From: Phycisphaerae bacterium
GTDB taxonomy: Bacteria; Planctomycetota; Phycisphaerae; Sedimentisphaerales; Anaerobacaceae
Assembly: GCA_030630315.1 (NCBI GenBank)
Contig: DAOVNI010000056.1
Span: 1-8,201 of the forward strand
Reading direction: 5' to 3'
Length of the DNA stretch: 8,201 nucleotides
Part shown: positions 1 through 6,328 of the stretch, piece by piece
Layout of the letters: the number at the start of each line of letters is the position of its first letter
How positions within the stretch are numbered: the first letter of the stretch is position 1
Made by a program: the position numbers and the translations under genes
The notes under the pieces: model-generated
What the model was told of the DNA's origin: nothing
Seen by the model: only the letters and a program-made list of their open reading frames with translations
Database searches by the model: none

Positions 1-99
1 CAGGATTGACAGAGATAAGAGCTTGTGAGAAAAGGAGATAAAAATTTTTTAGATTTTTCGATTTTTGTCGACAACTACCTGCAGATTTGATTGATTTTT

Positions 100-270
100 A
101 ATCGCGGATTACGCGGAGGGCTTTGACCACAAAGACACTCCCCGCTACTCGCTGTCGTGAGTAAGACGCGGGGACAAGGAAGGCACGGAGAAAAAATTAG
201 ACGCAGATTTCGCAGATTGCGCAGAGAAATATAGCCACGAAAAAGGACAAAATGCACAAAAGGGACAAAA
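100..270. repeat. Short-period dispersed repeat block
   Basis: No gene is supported here. The stretch is built of short near-repeated words. CGCGGATTACGCGGAG lies at about 102-118 and CCACAAAGACAC at about 127-138. The latter resumes as GGCACGGAGAAAA after an inserted hairpin. CGCAGATTT, CGCAGATTG and CGCAGAG follow in tandem at about 202-226, then GGACAAAA, TGCACAAAA and GGGACAAAA at about 245-270. The last two groups have a period of 9 bases. From memory, similar CGCAGATT / ACAAAGACAC words are scattered in intergenic DNA of many environmental planctomycete genomes; I could not check this. The role is unknown. Confidence 0.6.
139..174. repeat. Long bulged hairpin inside the repeat block
   Basis: Arms TCCCCGC (139-145) and GCGGGGA (168-174) pair perfectly. 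TACTCGC (146-152) pairs with GTGAGTA (157-163) around a TGTC loop, with one G-T pair and a 4-base bulge AGAC at 164-167. This gives 14 pairs in all. It interrupts the CACAAAGACAC...GGCACGGAG repeat text, which suggests a palindromic element inserted in an older repeat. Confidence 0.6.
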
Positions 271-278
271 AAACGGTC

Positions 279-299
279 AAAAAAGTGCTTTATAAGCAC
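279..299 (-). terminator. Intrinsic terminator of the GLUG gene
   Basis: Read on the minus strand, GTGCTT-ATA-AAGCAC forms a perfect 6-bp stem with a 3-base loop, followed at once by six T residues. It lies 32 bases past the stop codon of the GLUG-repeat gene, in the right orientation. The stem has only three G-C pairs, so termination may be incomplete. Confidence 0.75.
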
Positions 300-330
300 A
301 TAAATGCAGAAAATCTTAGTCCTGATATCT

Positions 331-3300
331 TCACTCACTAACAAACTCAACCTGACTATTCAGCAATAAGGCATAATCCAGCAAATTCACCATAGAGTCT
401 CTGTTCATATCGATTCCATCGCAGAAGTCAGGCTTGACACAATCTGCATTCAACCAGTACAAAGCCAATTCTTCGATCTCCTTCAGGCCGGGAGTAATCA
501 TCCTGACCGTAGAAGTACCAAGAAAAATATTCCCATCAGTCAGGAAACCGGCAACAGTCAACGCCTCCGGCCAATCGCCTGTTAGTGAGCAGACCGCCTC
601 ACGCTCAAAGGCCGCCTTGATCTCCACCAATTTATTCTTATTGACAGAGACATACAGGGGGGCGGATTCAAAACCAAAAGAATGCAATACGGCCGGTCTG
701 TTAGAATCTACGTCTGCAACAGTAAATCCTTCAGGCAAGGTAAGATGGGCTTTAACCCAGTTGCCTTTACTGCGGCAGTTCAGTGTGCGGGGGGTCAGTT
801 TCATAGGAACTTGCATCCCCTCCCACCACAGATGGGGATAGTCTTGTTGGGGAATGAACCAGATGTCCTCGATTCCATTGACTGTTTCACCCACAAAGTC
901 CCACCCGGCATCGGTAAAGGTGCTCCGGGTTTGCATCTCGGCTGTTGGTAAACCAGTTCCACCAGCACTGGTTGATTGACCACTTGTTTGAATATCCCAA
1001 TACGAACCAGACACTATCCCAAGGCCCACACCGATAAGCCCACCTGTATAAACACTGATTGCATTAACACAACCCGCTGCATAGCAGTTTGAGACCGTGC
1101 TCAATTCGTTCCACCCAATTAAACCACCAGTGTAATCTTCTCCCTCAACCGTACCCGTGGCATAGCAATTCGAAACCTGGCTCGTAATAGCAGCTCCTAT
1201 CAGTCCACCGATATAGTTATTTCCATTAACAGTCCCCCTCACAAAACAATCTAAAATCGTGCTTTCAGATTTATACCCAATAAGTCCGCCTATGTAGTTA
1301 CCCCCCTCAACGTGACCTGTTGCATAGCAACGTGATAAAAGGGCATGGCTGTTGCCCACAAGCCCTCCGATAGCATCGCCTCCTGAGACATTACCCCTGG
1401 CATAACTATCTAAAATAGTGCCGCCGATATGTAATCCAATCAACCCACCCGTGTCATCATCGCCCGAAATGTTGCCTAACGCATAACAATTTGAAATCGG
1501 CCCGCCGTTCTGCCCTATCAGACCACCCGTATAATCTTCTCCCTCAACACTGCCAGTGGTATAGCAATCCAAAGTCACTCCATATCTATTAACTCCCACT
1601 AACCCACCAGTACTATAACTCGTTCCTCTAACCGAAACCGTAGCATGACAATTTGAAATTGTTCCACTCATATTCTCTCCAACCAGCCCACCGACACCGC
1701 TTCGTCCTGAAACACTTCCGCCCTCTACTCCACAATTGGAAATCGTTCCGTACGACAAATAACCAACTACGGCACCGGCGCGTGCACCCGTTCCCCCATC
1801 GACATTAGTATCTATTAAGGTCAAATCTTTAACCTGAGCGTTGGGGTCGCCAACATGACCAAAAAGCCCAACATTAGATTTGTTAGCCAGGTAGGCGAAG
1901 TTAAAAATTAAGTGCCCGTTACCGTCGAAGATGCCGGTAAAGGGATTTTCGTAATTCCCAATAATATTGAACTGAGTTCCAGTGTAGGCACTCAAATCAA
2001 TATCTGCCATCATCTTAAAGTGCTTTTCCAGGTCGCAAGTAATTAAGCCAATAGTATTGAGCTGCTCGGCCGTATAAATCAAGTAGGGGTCATTCGTCTC
2101 TCCACTGCCTCCACCATATAATGTTCCGGGATCAGCTATTGCTATGGGAATGCCCCCAAAATTTTGCCATGCAAGTCGTGGATAGTCTTGCCCGCTATCA
2201 ATAGTCCAGATACCCTCATTGCCGCACACCCCCCAGGCTAAAAACGTATCCACGTCCTTCATCTGCTCCGTTGTCTTGGGCGTTCCGACGGCACTAGTTG
2301 CCTGCCCGCTGGTCTCAATATCCCAGAAAGCATTAACAACCTCACCTTTATAGTTACGTCCCACCAGTCCGCCGACTTGCCATCCAAGTCCCGAAACGCT
2401 GCCGGTGGCATAGCAGTTGGAGATTATGCCATGATCATTCTCTCCCGCCAGTCCGCCAGCATAGTACCTAGTTCCGCAGACTGAGCCGGTAGAATAGCAG
2501 TTCGAAACACTGCCTCCATTTGCTCCCACCAGGCCGCCGACATAACCCAAGGCGTTGACATCACCGATAGAATAGCAGTTGGTGATTGTGCCAGCATTTA
2601 TTCCCACCAGTCCGCCGACACGGTTTCCGGTTGCGGTTGTCTGCCCGGTAGAATGGCACCTCGAAACAATGCCCGAATTCCACCCTACCAGGCCGCCGAG
2701 ACTATATGATCCGATAATCGAGCCGTTGGCATAGCACTGAGAGATCGTGCCATTATTTCGTCCGCACAGGCCGCCGACATTGGAAATCCCGTTGACATTG
2801 CCGGTACAATAGCAGTCCGAAACACTATTAATATTACGTCCCACCAGTCCGCCGACATAGACATAGCCGGTGACATCGCATGTCGAATAGCAGTTCGAGA
2901 CAATGCTATGCTCATCATCAGCCCCATTTTGGCCTATCAGTCCGCCGACATAAAGACCACCCAAAACGTTGCCTGATGAATAGCAGTTCGAGATTGTACC
3001 ACTACGATTAGATCCCACCAGGCCGCCGACCAGGTCATCTCCGGAAACGCTTCCGCCCTCAGCATAACAGCCTGATATAGTTCCACTGCTTAGCTGGCTA
3101 ACCAGCGCTCCAACATTATCTCCGGTTCCCGCATCAACATTGGGGTCAATCAGTCCCAAATCTTTGATTATTGCATTTTCTCCAGCAACGTCCCCGAAAA
3201 GACCTATGTAATTTGTCCCTGTAGAAGTGTAGCTGAAGTTAGAGATTCTCTTACCATTGCCGTCGAATACACCAGTGAACGGTTTATTATCATTCCACGC

Positions 3301-3558
3301 TATATAGTATCCAATGATATTGAAACTTGTTCCGGTAAAGGCGCTGAGGTCGATATCGGCCACAAGCAGGAAGTGACTATCCCAGTCCTCTTGATGTATG
3401 CCGATTTCGTTCATATCATTAGCATCGGCAATCAAATATGGATTATTCGGCTCACCCGTACCGCCGGCGTATTTGGCCTGAACCGGCAAGCAACAACAGC
3501 AGATAACGAACACTATAGTGATTCTACCCCACAGGTTTGAATTTCTCGTCCCACTCAT
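331..3558 (-). CDS. Secreted GLUG-motif beta-solenoid protein with dockerin-like tail (1075 aa)
   Basis: Function unknown; family context suggests an exported surface or adhesion protein. Residues 1-28 are a signal peptide (Arg-containing n-region, ITIVFVICCCC core, cleavage after VQA). Two modules follow, about 30-480 and 481-915. Each opens with YxGGxGExNxPYLI, then DIDLSAxTGTxFNIIG and FTGxFDGNG, then about ten GLUG coils (GGLVGxNxGTISNCY type, about 24 residues each), and closes with WDIxTSGQxTSA and DYPxLxW. Residues 919-1020 are an Ig-like region of a type I associate with Phycisphaerae proteins (TLNCRSKGNW...LPEGFTVADVD). Residues 1046-1070 resemble a single dockerin repeat (DMNRDSMVNLLDYALLL). 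The frame stays open to 3792, but I chose the ATG at 3558: GGAGG lies 8 bases upstream, the signal peptide starts there, and a promoter at 3671-3699 rules out the longest version. Confidence is high for family, low for role. Confidence 0.9.
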   Translation of the reverse strand: MSGTRNSNLWGRITIVFVICCCCLPVQAKYAGGTGEPNNPYLIADANDMNEIGIHQEDWDSHFLLVADIDLSAFTGTSFNIIGYYIAWNDNKPFTGVFDGNGKRISNFSYTSTGTNYIGLFGDVAGENAIIKDLGLIDPNVDAGTGDNVGALVSQLSSGTISGCYAEGGSVSGDDLVGGLVGSNRSGTISNCYSSGNVLGGLYVGGLIGQNGADDEHSIVSNCYSTCDVTGYVYVGGLVGRNINSVSDCYCTGNVNGISNVGGLCGRNNGTISQCYANGSIIGSYSLGGLVGWNSGIVSRCHSTGQTTATGNRVGGLVGINAGTITNCYSIGDVNALGYVGGLVGANGGSVSNCYSTGSVCGTRYYAGGLAGENDHGIISNCYATGSVSGLGWQVGGLVGRNYKGEVVNAFWDIETSGQATSAVGTPKTTEQMKDVDTFLAWGVCGNEGIWTIDSGQDYPRLAWQNFGGIPIAIADPGTLYGGGSGETNDPYLIYTAEQLNTIGLITCDLEKHFKMMADIDLSAYTGTQFNIIGNYENPFTGIFDGNGHLIFNFAYLANKSNVGLFGHVGDPNAQVKDLTLIDTNVDGGTGARAGAVVGYLSYGTISNCGVEGGSVSGRSGVGGLVGENMSGTISNCHATVSVRGTSYSTGGLVGVNRYGVTLDCYTTGSVEGEDYTGGLIGQNGGPISNCYALGNISGDDDTGGLIGLHIGGTILDSYARGNVSGGDAIGGLVGNSHALLSRCYATGHVEGGNYIGGLIGYKSESTILDCFVRGTVNGNNYIGGLIGAAITSQVSNCYATGTVEGEDYTGGLIGWNELSTVSNCYAAGCVNAISVYTGGLIGVGLGIVSGSYWDIQTSGQSTSAGGTGLPTAEMQTRSTFTDAGWDFVGETVNGIEDIWFIPQQDYPHLWWEGMQVPMKLTPRTLNCRSKGNWVKAHLTLPEGFTVADVDSNRPAVLHSFGFESAPLYVSVNKNKLVEIKAAFEREAVCSLTGDWPEALTVAGFLTDGNIFLGTSTVRMITPGLKEIEELALYWLNADCVKPDFCDGIDMNRDSMVNLLDYALLLNSQVEFVSE

Positions 3559-3565
3559 CTTTCTA

Positions 3566-3573
3566 TCCTCCAT
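3566..3573 (-). promoter_or_regulatory. Ribosome binding site deciding the GLUG start
   Basis: On the minus strand GGAGGAT precedes ATG(3558) with 8 bases between GGAGG and the start. Two in-frame ATGs at 3573 and 3588 lie upstream. The one at 3573 overlaps this GGAGG, so the start at 3558 is preferred. Confidence 0.75.
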
Positions 3574-3653
3574 CCCCCCATATTTCATTTTTGAGCCGAT
3601 TCTCGCCAAAAAACACGGCCCATACTCGCATAAAACAGTAAAGAAAACCTCGC

Positions 3654-3675
3654 AAAGTGTCTGAAAGAACACTTT
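3654..3675. promoter_or_regulatory. Inverted repeat over the GLUG -10 box (possible operator)
   Basis: AAAGTGT (3654-3660) and ACACTTT (3669-3675) are perfect inverted copies separated by 8 bases. The right half overlaps the -10 hexamer and the left half covers the expected start of transcription. This position suits a repressor site or a 5' leader hairpin. No regulator gene is seen in the window. Confidence 0.4.
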
Positions 3676-3699
3676 ACAATATTTAAGCAGATTTGTCAA
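3671..3699 (-). promoter_or_regulatory. Sigma-70-type promoter for the GLUG gene
   Basis: Minus strand: -35 TTGACA (perfect, 3694-3699), 17-base spacer, -10 TAAAGT (four of six consensus bases, 3671-3676). The expected transcript start is near 3664, giving a leader of about 105 bases before the ATG at 3558. A perfect 7-bp inverted repeat (3654-3675) covers the -10 box and the start point. Confidence 0.65.
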
Positions 3700-3726
3700 T
3701 CCATAAAACCCGCAATTCCCGCCGAT

Positions 3727-3787
3727 TTCGTATATCGTATATAGTCGATAGTCCCAGTTGCCAGTAGTTCGTTGTTCATTGTTCGTG
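3727..3787. repeat. CGTATAT / GTTCGTTGTTC simple-word repeat
   Basis: CGTATATCGTATAT is followed by the near-palindrome AGTCGATAGTC and then the words GTTCGTTGTTCATTGTTCG. It lies upstream of the GLUG promoter and supplies the apparent N-terminal extension of the long GLUG reading frame, so that extension is not expected to be protein. From memory, words of this kind recur between genes of related planctomycetes; unchecked. Confidence 0.45.
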
Positions 3788-3792
3788 TGCAA

Positions 3793-3943
3793 CCCCGCCC
3801 ACAGGTGACGGGGCTAAGCAACCCCAAATAAATTTGGGGGCTAAATATTTTTATTTACCCCGCACTTACGTTTGGGGCTCCGTAACCCGCGCAATAAATT
3901 GTGGGGCTAATTATCTTTATAGATTCCGCAATAAATGCGGAAT
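3793..3943. repeat. Cluster of five short hairpins (CCCC...GGGGCTAA type)
   Basis: Five stem-loops stand in a row: CCCCG/CGGGG (3793-3813), CCCCAAAT/ATTTGGGG with an AA loop (3822-3839), CCCC/GGGG (3858-3877), an imperfect stem with core CAAT/ATTG (3886-3906), and ATTCCGCA/TGCGGAAT with loop ATAAA (3923-3943). Three of the first four are followed by GGGCTAA. Several share a T/A-rich loop centre containing ATAAA. This looks like a palindromic repeat family in tandem. It lies between the glycosyltransferase stop and the GLUG promoter. Confidence 0.6.
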
Positions 3944-4122
3944 GACAAGCGGACGATTCAAAGAAGTTATCCGCCCCGGGTGTAGGATGAGTTTACCCAA
4001 AGGGTTTTAATCTGTCAAGGGGAAATTCGTCGCTCATTGGGATGTCCAAGGAACATCGTATCCCCTTGAAGAGGATAAGATGTATGACCTGGGATAATGA
4101 ATCGTGCAGAGATAATTTTAAG
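3944..4122. other. Gene-free spacer with a nested inverted repeat
   Basis: No convincing gene. TCAAGGGGA (4015-4023) and TCCCCTTGA (4061-4069) are perfect 9-bp inverted repeats. Between them GATGT (4041-4045) and ACATC (4053-4057) form an inner stem. A plus-strand frame without stops runs from 3991 to 4146. An ATG at 4084, with GAGGA 8 bases upstream, would give a 20-residue peptide starting MTWDNESC, running into the 3' end of the convergent gene. I do not regard it as a supported gene. Confidence 0.4.
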
Positions 4123-4143
4123 GCCGCCGCTATCTGTGGCGGC
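4123..4143 (-). terminator. Stem-loop at the 3' end of the glycosyltransferase gene
   Basis: GCCGCC (4123-4128) pairs with GGCGGC (4138-4143) around a 9-base loop. The stem begins inside the TAG stop codon of the glycosyltransferase gene. On the minus strand it is followed by CTTAAAATT, which is not a clean T-run, so it may be a weak terminator or an mRNA 3'-end stabiliser. Confidence 0.45.
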
Positions 4144-5354
4144 TAATCGCCTACCACAATTGTTTCAGTTGGGCCCAGGAGTTTATAACGTATTCCTCCC
4201 CAGCGGATAGTTCTACCAAAGGCGGAAGAGATAATAAAAGATAGCAGTAGTAACGACCATATCCAGAAGGCCAGAATATCAGCAGCCATAGCGGTCCTCA
4301 TTTGTGGTAAATCATATTTTAGCAATTTACTAATCATTTTCTGACGCATTATTGCCCGGCCCAGCTGACTTGTGAAAAACAGGATAGGTACAGCAGCAAA
4401 AAGGGGCAGGTTCGTATCTTTAATCATTGCGGCATAGACCGCAAGGGCGGCTCCGGCCCATAAACCCAATACCGAGTATAGACTGCTGCACAATCCGAAC
4501 CACCAGGTCCGCGGAGCGCTTACGCGGGTGATTAAAAATTGTCGCCGACCAAATTCAAAGAGTCTTCGCCAGCTCGTGGATTCGTACGAAGCCACCAGAC
4601 AGGCAGGGACGAAAACCACTTTTTTGCCGGCCTTCTTAACGGCCAAGCTGAGCGACAAATCATCGCTCATGGCTTTTGGCCAGATTTTGTCAAGACCCAC
4701 CTCGCGAAAGACGTCAACACGAATGGCCATAGACCCGCCCCAGGCTTGATTGAAACGGGTGCTGCCAAGCAATTGGGCGACCTTGGCGTTCACAGCCGAC
4801 AGAGCCAGACTGGCCAGATTGTTCCTTTTCGGTATAAACCAACGATAGCCGCTGGCGGCGCCATTTTTGGACTTTCGAAGAGGCCAAACTATGTGACTTA
4901 GCCAGTCGCTGCGGACACAAATATCGGAATCGGCAAAGGCCAGGACTTGCGTCTCATCGCCAATCCTCTCGTAGCAGTAGAGCAAATTATGATTTTTTTG
5001 ACTGCAGGATTGTCCCTGACCCGCAACGAATACCTGCACGTCTCGGGCCTTCGAGCTTTGACTTAGCTGGCTTTTCAATTTGCATAATTCGTCATAGGCC
5101 GGGTCCGATTTATCGGCAACCACGAACCACAGCAGATAGTTTTCGTAGTCCTGATTAAAAAATGAGGTGATATTTTTTTCAAAAGCTGAATCCAGGTCCT
5201 TGCACGGCACAATCAGGGCGGTCCGCGGGCGATATGATGAACGGTCCTTTTTGTATTTTGTCAGCGCATAGCGATAGTTGCGACGCATCTGGATGAAGAA
5301 GACTAATTGCGACAGAATTGCTGCCAGGGCTATATAATAATACCAATCCATCAT
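4143..5354 (-). CDS. Membrane-anchored family 2 glycosyltransferase, GT21/HpnI-like
   Basis: Predicted to transfer a sugar from a nucleotide donor to a lipid-linked or membrane acceptor on the cytoplasmic face; donor and acceptor are unknown. The 403-residue protein has an N-terminal membrane helix (about 4-22), a GT-A domain (about 44-280) and a hydrophobic C-terminus with about three helices (287-312, 317-334, 356-378). Visible motifs: TALIVPCKD at the start of the nucleotide-binding fold, FADSD (140-144, the DxD metal site), WGGSM (205-209), SDD (230-232, the probable catalytic-base region) and FGRRQFLITR (268-277) where this group has a (Q/R)xxRW-like signature; the final Trp is absent. 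The GRTIRWGGIRYKL tail is usual for ceramide-glucosyltransferase-like bacterial enzymes. No Shine-Dalgarno sequence precedes the ATGATG start; the leader is an A/T-rich repeat. It lies 125 bp after the phosphatase on the same strand, so it could be third in that operon. Confidence 0.85.
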   Translation of the reverse strand: MMDWYYYIALAAILSQLVFFIQMRRNYRYALTKYKKDRSSYRPRTALIVPCKDLDSAFEKNITSFFNQDYENYLLWFVVADKSDPAYDELCKLKSQLSQSSKARDVQVFVAGQGQSCSQKNHNLLYCYERIGDETQVLAFADSDICVRSDWLSHIVWPLRKSKNGAASGYRWFIPKRNNLASLALSAVNAKVAQLLGSTRFNQAWGGSMAIRVDVFREVGLDKIWPKAMSDDLSLSLAVKKAGKKVVFVPACLVASYESTSWRRLFEFGRRQFLITRVSAPRTWWFGLCSSLYSVLGLWAGAALAVYAAMIKDTNLPLFAAVPILFFTSQLGRAIMRQKMISKLLKYDLPQMRTAMAADILAFWIWSLLLLSFIISSAFGRTIRWGGIRYKLLGPTETIVVGD

Positions 5355-5359
5355 AAGAA

Positions 5360-5480
5360 ATTAAAAATATAAAATGTAAAATGCAAAATTGCATTGCAAA
5401 ATTCAAAATATTTCTTGCTTTCTTTTTGGCTTTTAATTTTAAGATTTGTGTTTTGGTTTTGCACTTTTGCTTTGAGTTTT
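5360..5480. repeat. A/T-rich intergenic repeat between phosphatase and glycosyltransferase
   Basis: On the minus strand it opens with CAAAGCAAAAGTGCAAAACC directly after the phosphatase stop codon. It continues as A-rich text and ends in tandem variants of ATTTTGCA (ATTTTGAATTTTGCA, ATTTTGCATTTTACA, TTTTATATT), with a short palindrome TTGCAATGCAA inside. G appears rarely and almost always within these words. The pattern looks like an inserted dispersed element rather than a promoter. It leaves the downstream gene without a recognisable ribosome binding site. I recall similar text in other planctomycete genomes, unchecked. Confidence 0.5.
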
Positions 5481-6328
5481 CAAGATATAAAAGTCAACGG
5501 GACTATCAGGTCGATTAGCTGCTCAATAGTGTAGGATTTTGCCAGGCTGACCGAGAGCAAACAGCCGTGATTATGGTCAGAGGCAATGATTATCAGATTC
5601 CTGCCGGCCCGGCTCCATCCTTGCTGTTGCGGTTGATGGCCGAGAATAAAAATATCAACGTCAAGGAGCCTGGCCATTTTATCGAGCAGTGCCTGACTGT
5701 GTTTTCTGCCCCAGGTTAAAAGGTAAGCTGAGCCGGGTTTGACCACATCGTTGATTTTCAGCTGCCTTTCCAGAACCTCTGTGTCGAATTTATCGATGTA
5801 ACGGTCGCTGGGGAGCGAGTGCGACAGCCAGATTCTGTTATCACATCTGACCGCTAACGGTTGTGAAAATAGAAATTGTCTTATCGCCAGTTTGATATCA
5901 GCGCTGGCCTGCTTGAATTCCCGGTCCAAAGCCGACTTTATTGAACGGTTCATTTCTTTGCCGTCTTTCATCACTTTGCTGTTGTTGATGAAAGTGGTAT
6001 CGTGATTTCCCATAATAATATGGACGCGGTCGGGGAAGCTTAATTTATAGCGGACAATGTCAAACAACAATTTATAAGATAGGCAACCGCCCTTGGAATC
6101 CTGGGGGCCCCCGTGTATGATTTCCTGCAGGACGATATGCCTGTCGGGCTTGTTTGCCAAATCGGCAAAAGCAACTATTCTTTCGAAATTTCGGCGATGT
6201 CCGTGAATATCGCCGGTTATAATCAGGCTGCCCTCAGCAGGCAAATGAATCAAATTACCACGTCGAAACCTGTCTGCGTTGCTGGCTTCTACACCTTTGT
6301 TCAGCAAATCAATTATTGTTTGAGGCAT
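5480..6328 (-). CDS. PPP-like metallophosphatase
   Basis: Probable metal-dependent phosphoesterase of the calcineurin-like fold, 282 residues, soluble, no signal peptide. Motifs in order: GDIHG (39-43) for the first metal site; HGGPQDSKGG (72-81) where PPP protein phosphatases have GDxVDRG; GNHD (107-110), the bridging Asn and catalytic His; SHSLPSD (169-175), a metal His; and LGHQPQQQGW (229-238), the last metal His. The changed second motif lacks the usual bridging Asp at its normal place, so D77 or another residue must substitute, or metal binding is altered. The start codon lies inside the kinase gene (20-bp overlap), which suggests translational coupling; the best purine tract, GGGGG, is about 22 bases upstream and too far for a normal site. 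Pairing with a kinase suggests it removes phosphate from the kinase or its targets, but a nucleotide or small-molecule substrate is possible. Confidence 0.85.
   Translation of the reverse strand: MPQTIIDLLNKGVEASNADRFRRGNLIHLPAEGSLIITGDIHGHRRNFERIVAFADLANKPDRHIVLQEIIHGGPQDSKGGCLSYKLLFDIVRYKLSFPDRVHIIMGNHDTTFINNSKVMKDGKEMNRSIKSALDREFKQASADIKLAIRQFLFSQPLAVRCDNRIWLSHSLPSDRYIDKFDTEVLERQLKINDVVKPGSAYLLTWGRKHSQALLDKMARLLDVDIFILGHQPQQQGWSRAGRNLIIIASDHNHGCLLSVSLAKSYTIEQLIDLIVPLTFIS

Noticed and set aside
75..350. 91-residue minus-strand frame in the left-end repeats
   Set aside because: It runs through short-period repeats, a hairpin and the GLUG terminator, with no ribosome binding site or family resemblance.
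1000..3100. Regularly spaced DNA repeats of about 70 bp that might suggest a CRISPR or satellite array
   Set aside because: The repeats lie in one continuous reading frame and match GLUG coils at the protein level; spacing varies and there are no unique spacers.
3475..3500. Lipoprotein signal at the CCCC run of the GLUG signal peptide
   Set aside because: Residues before the cysteines (FVI) do not fit a lipobox, which needs a small residue at -1; ordinary signal-peptidase cleavage after VQA fits better.
3559..3792. N-terminal extension of the GLUG protein to the ATG at 3792
   Set aside because: A promoter (3671-3699) lies inside it, the signal peptide starts at 3558 behind a good ribosome binding site, and much of the extension is repeat text.
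4528..4901. Plus-strand frames opposite the glycosyltransferase
   Set aside because: They lie fully antisense to a gene with clear catalytic motifs and show no domain of their own.
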